Below the pieces are notes generated by a model. It worked only from the letters and a program-made list of their open reading frames with translations, did no database searches and was not told where the DNA came from. The position numbers and the translations under genes are program-made. Of a DNA stretch of 64,000 bases, positions 63,981-64,000 are shown in pieces. Numbering within the stretch: the stretch's first letter is position 1; each line of letters starts with the position of its first letter. The stretch spans positions 25,537 to 89,536 of the forward strand of contig JBBDIT010000058.1 in the NCBI GenBank assembly GCA_040880285.1, read 5' to 3'. This DNA comes from JANQJA01 sp040880285 (GTDB lineage Bacteria > Pseudomonadota > Gammaproteobacteria > Pseudomonadales > Azotimanducaceae).

Positions 63981-64000
63981 ACACAAATAACACCAGTGAA

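Overview
The window looks like a chromosomal segment of a free-living gammaproteobacterium outside the Enterobacterales. Reasons: the gene order tRNA-fMet, rimP, nusA, infB, rbfA, truB, rpsO, pnp; the block tpiA, secG, tRNA-Leu; the chain hrcA, grpE, dnaK, dnaJ, dapB, carA, carB, greA; an FNR/Anr-type regulator; and a tmRNA tag ANDETYALAA. The genus cannot be fixed from the sequence. Nearly all housekeeping genes are intact and of family length.

Layout. 1-9300: end of an unidentified gene, pgi, acs, an unusual LPS-kinase-like/glycosidase-like fusion, an acyl-CoA dehydrogenase, a secreted peptidase-fold protein with an altered zinc motif, and fnr. 9338-25900 (mostly minus strand): the transcription/translation/RNA-decay cluster, two tRNAs, secG, tpiA, glmM, folP, ftsH, rlmE, greA. 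25935-36800 (minus): carAB, dapB and the heat-shock genes, with two good sigma-32 promoters and a 186-bp palindromic MITE-like element that ends on the hrcA stop codon. 36926-42160: recN, fur, bamE, rnfH, ratA, an Na+-dependent transporter and smpB. 42235-48660: accessory metabolic genes with two gene remnants (a response regulator and a glutathione transferase). 48662-49037: ssrA (tmRNA).

49038-63954 is a 14.9-kb genomic island inserted at the 3' end of ssrA. It starts with a P4-type integrase and ends at a degenerate copy of the ssrA 3' end. It carries three defence-related blocks. (i) A retron of the Ec67 (Retron-Eco2) kind: a reverse transcriptase fused to a TOPRIM domain, with its msr-msd RNA gene visible just upstream (12-bp perfect a1/a2 repeats). 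(ii) A second tyrosine recombinase with a zinc-ribbon HTH protein and an AlpA-type regulator, followed by two coupled genes I cannot identify. (iii) A type IC restriction-modification operon hsdM-hsdS-prrC-hsdR, in the order of the E. coli prr locus, in which prrC encodes a tRNA anticodon nuclease with its Arg-Glu-His triad conserved and hsdS carries four copies of a 12-bp spacer repeat.

The expected logic of the island is layered: HsdRMS restricts incoming DNA; if a phage blocks restriction, the PrrC nuclease masked by the Hsd complex is released and stops translation; the retron supplies an independent abortive response. The two unknown genes at 54467-56429 are the best candidates for something undescribed.
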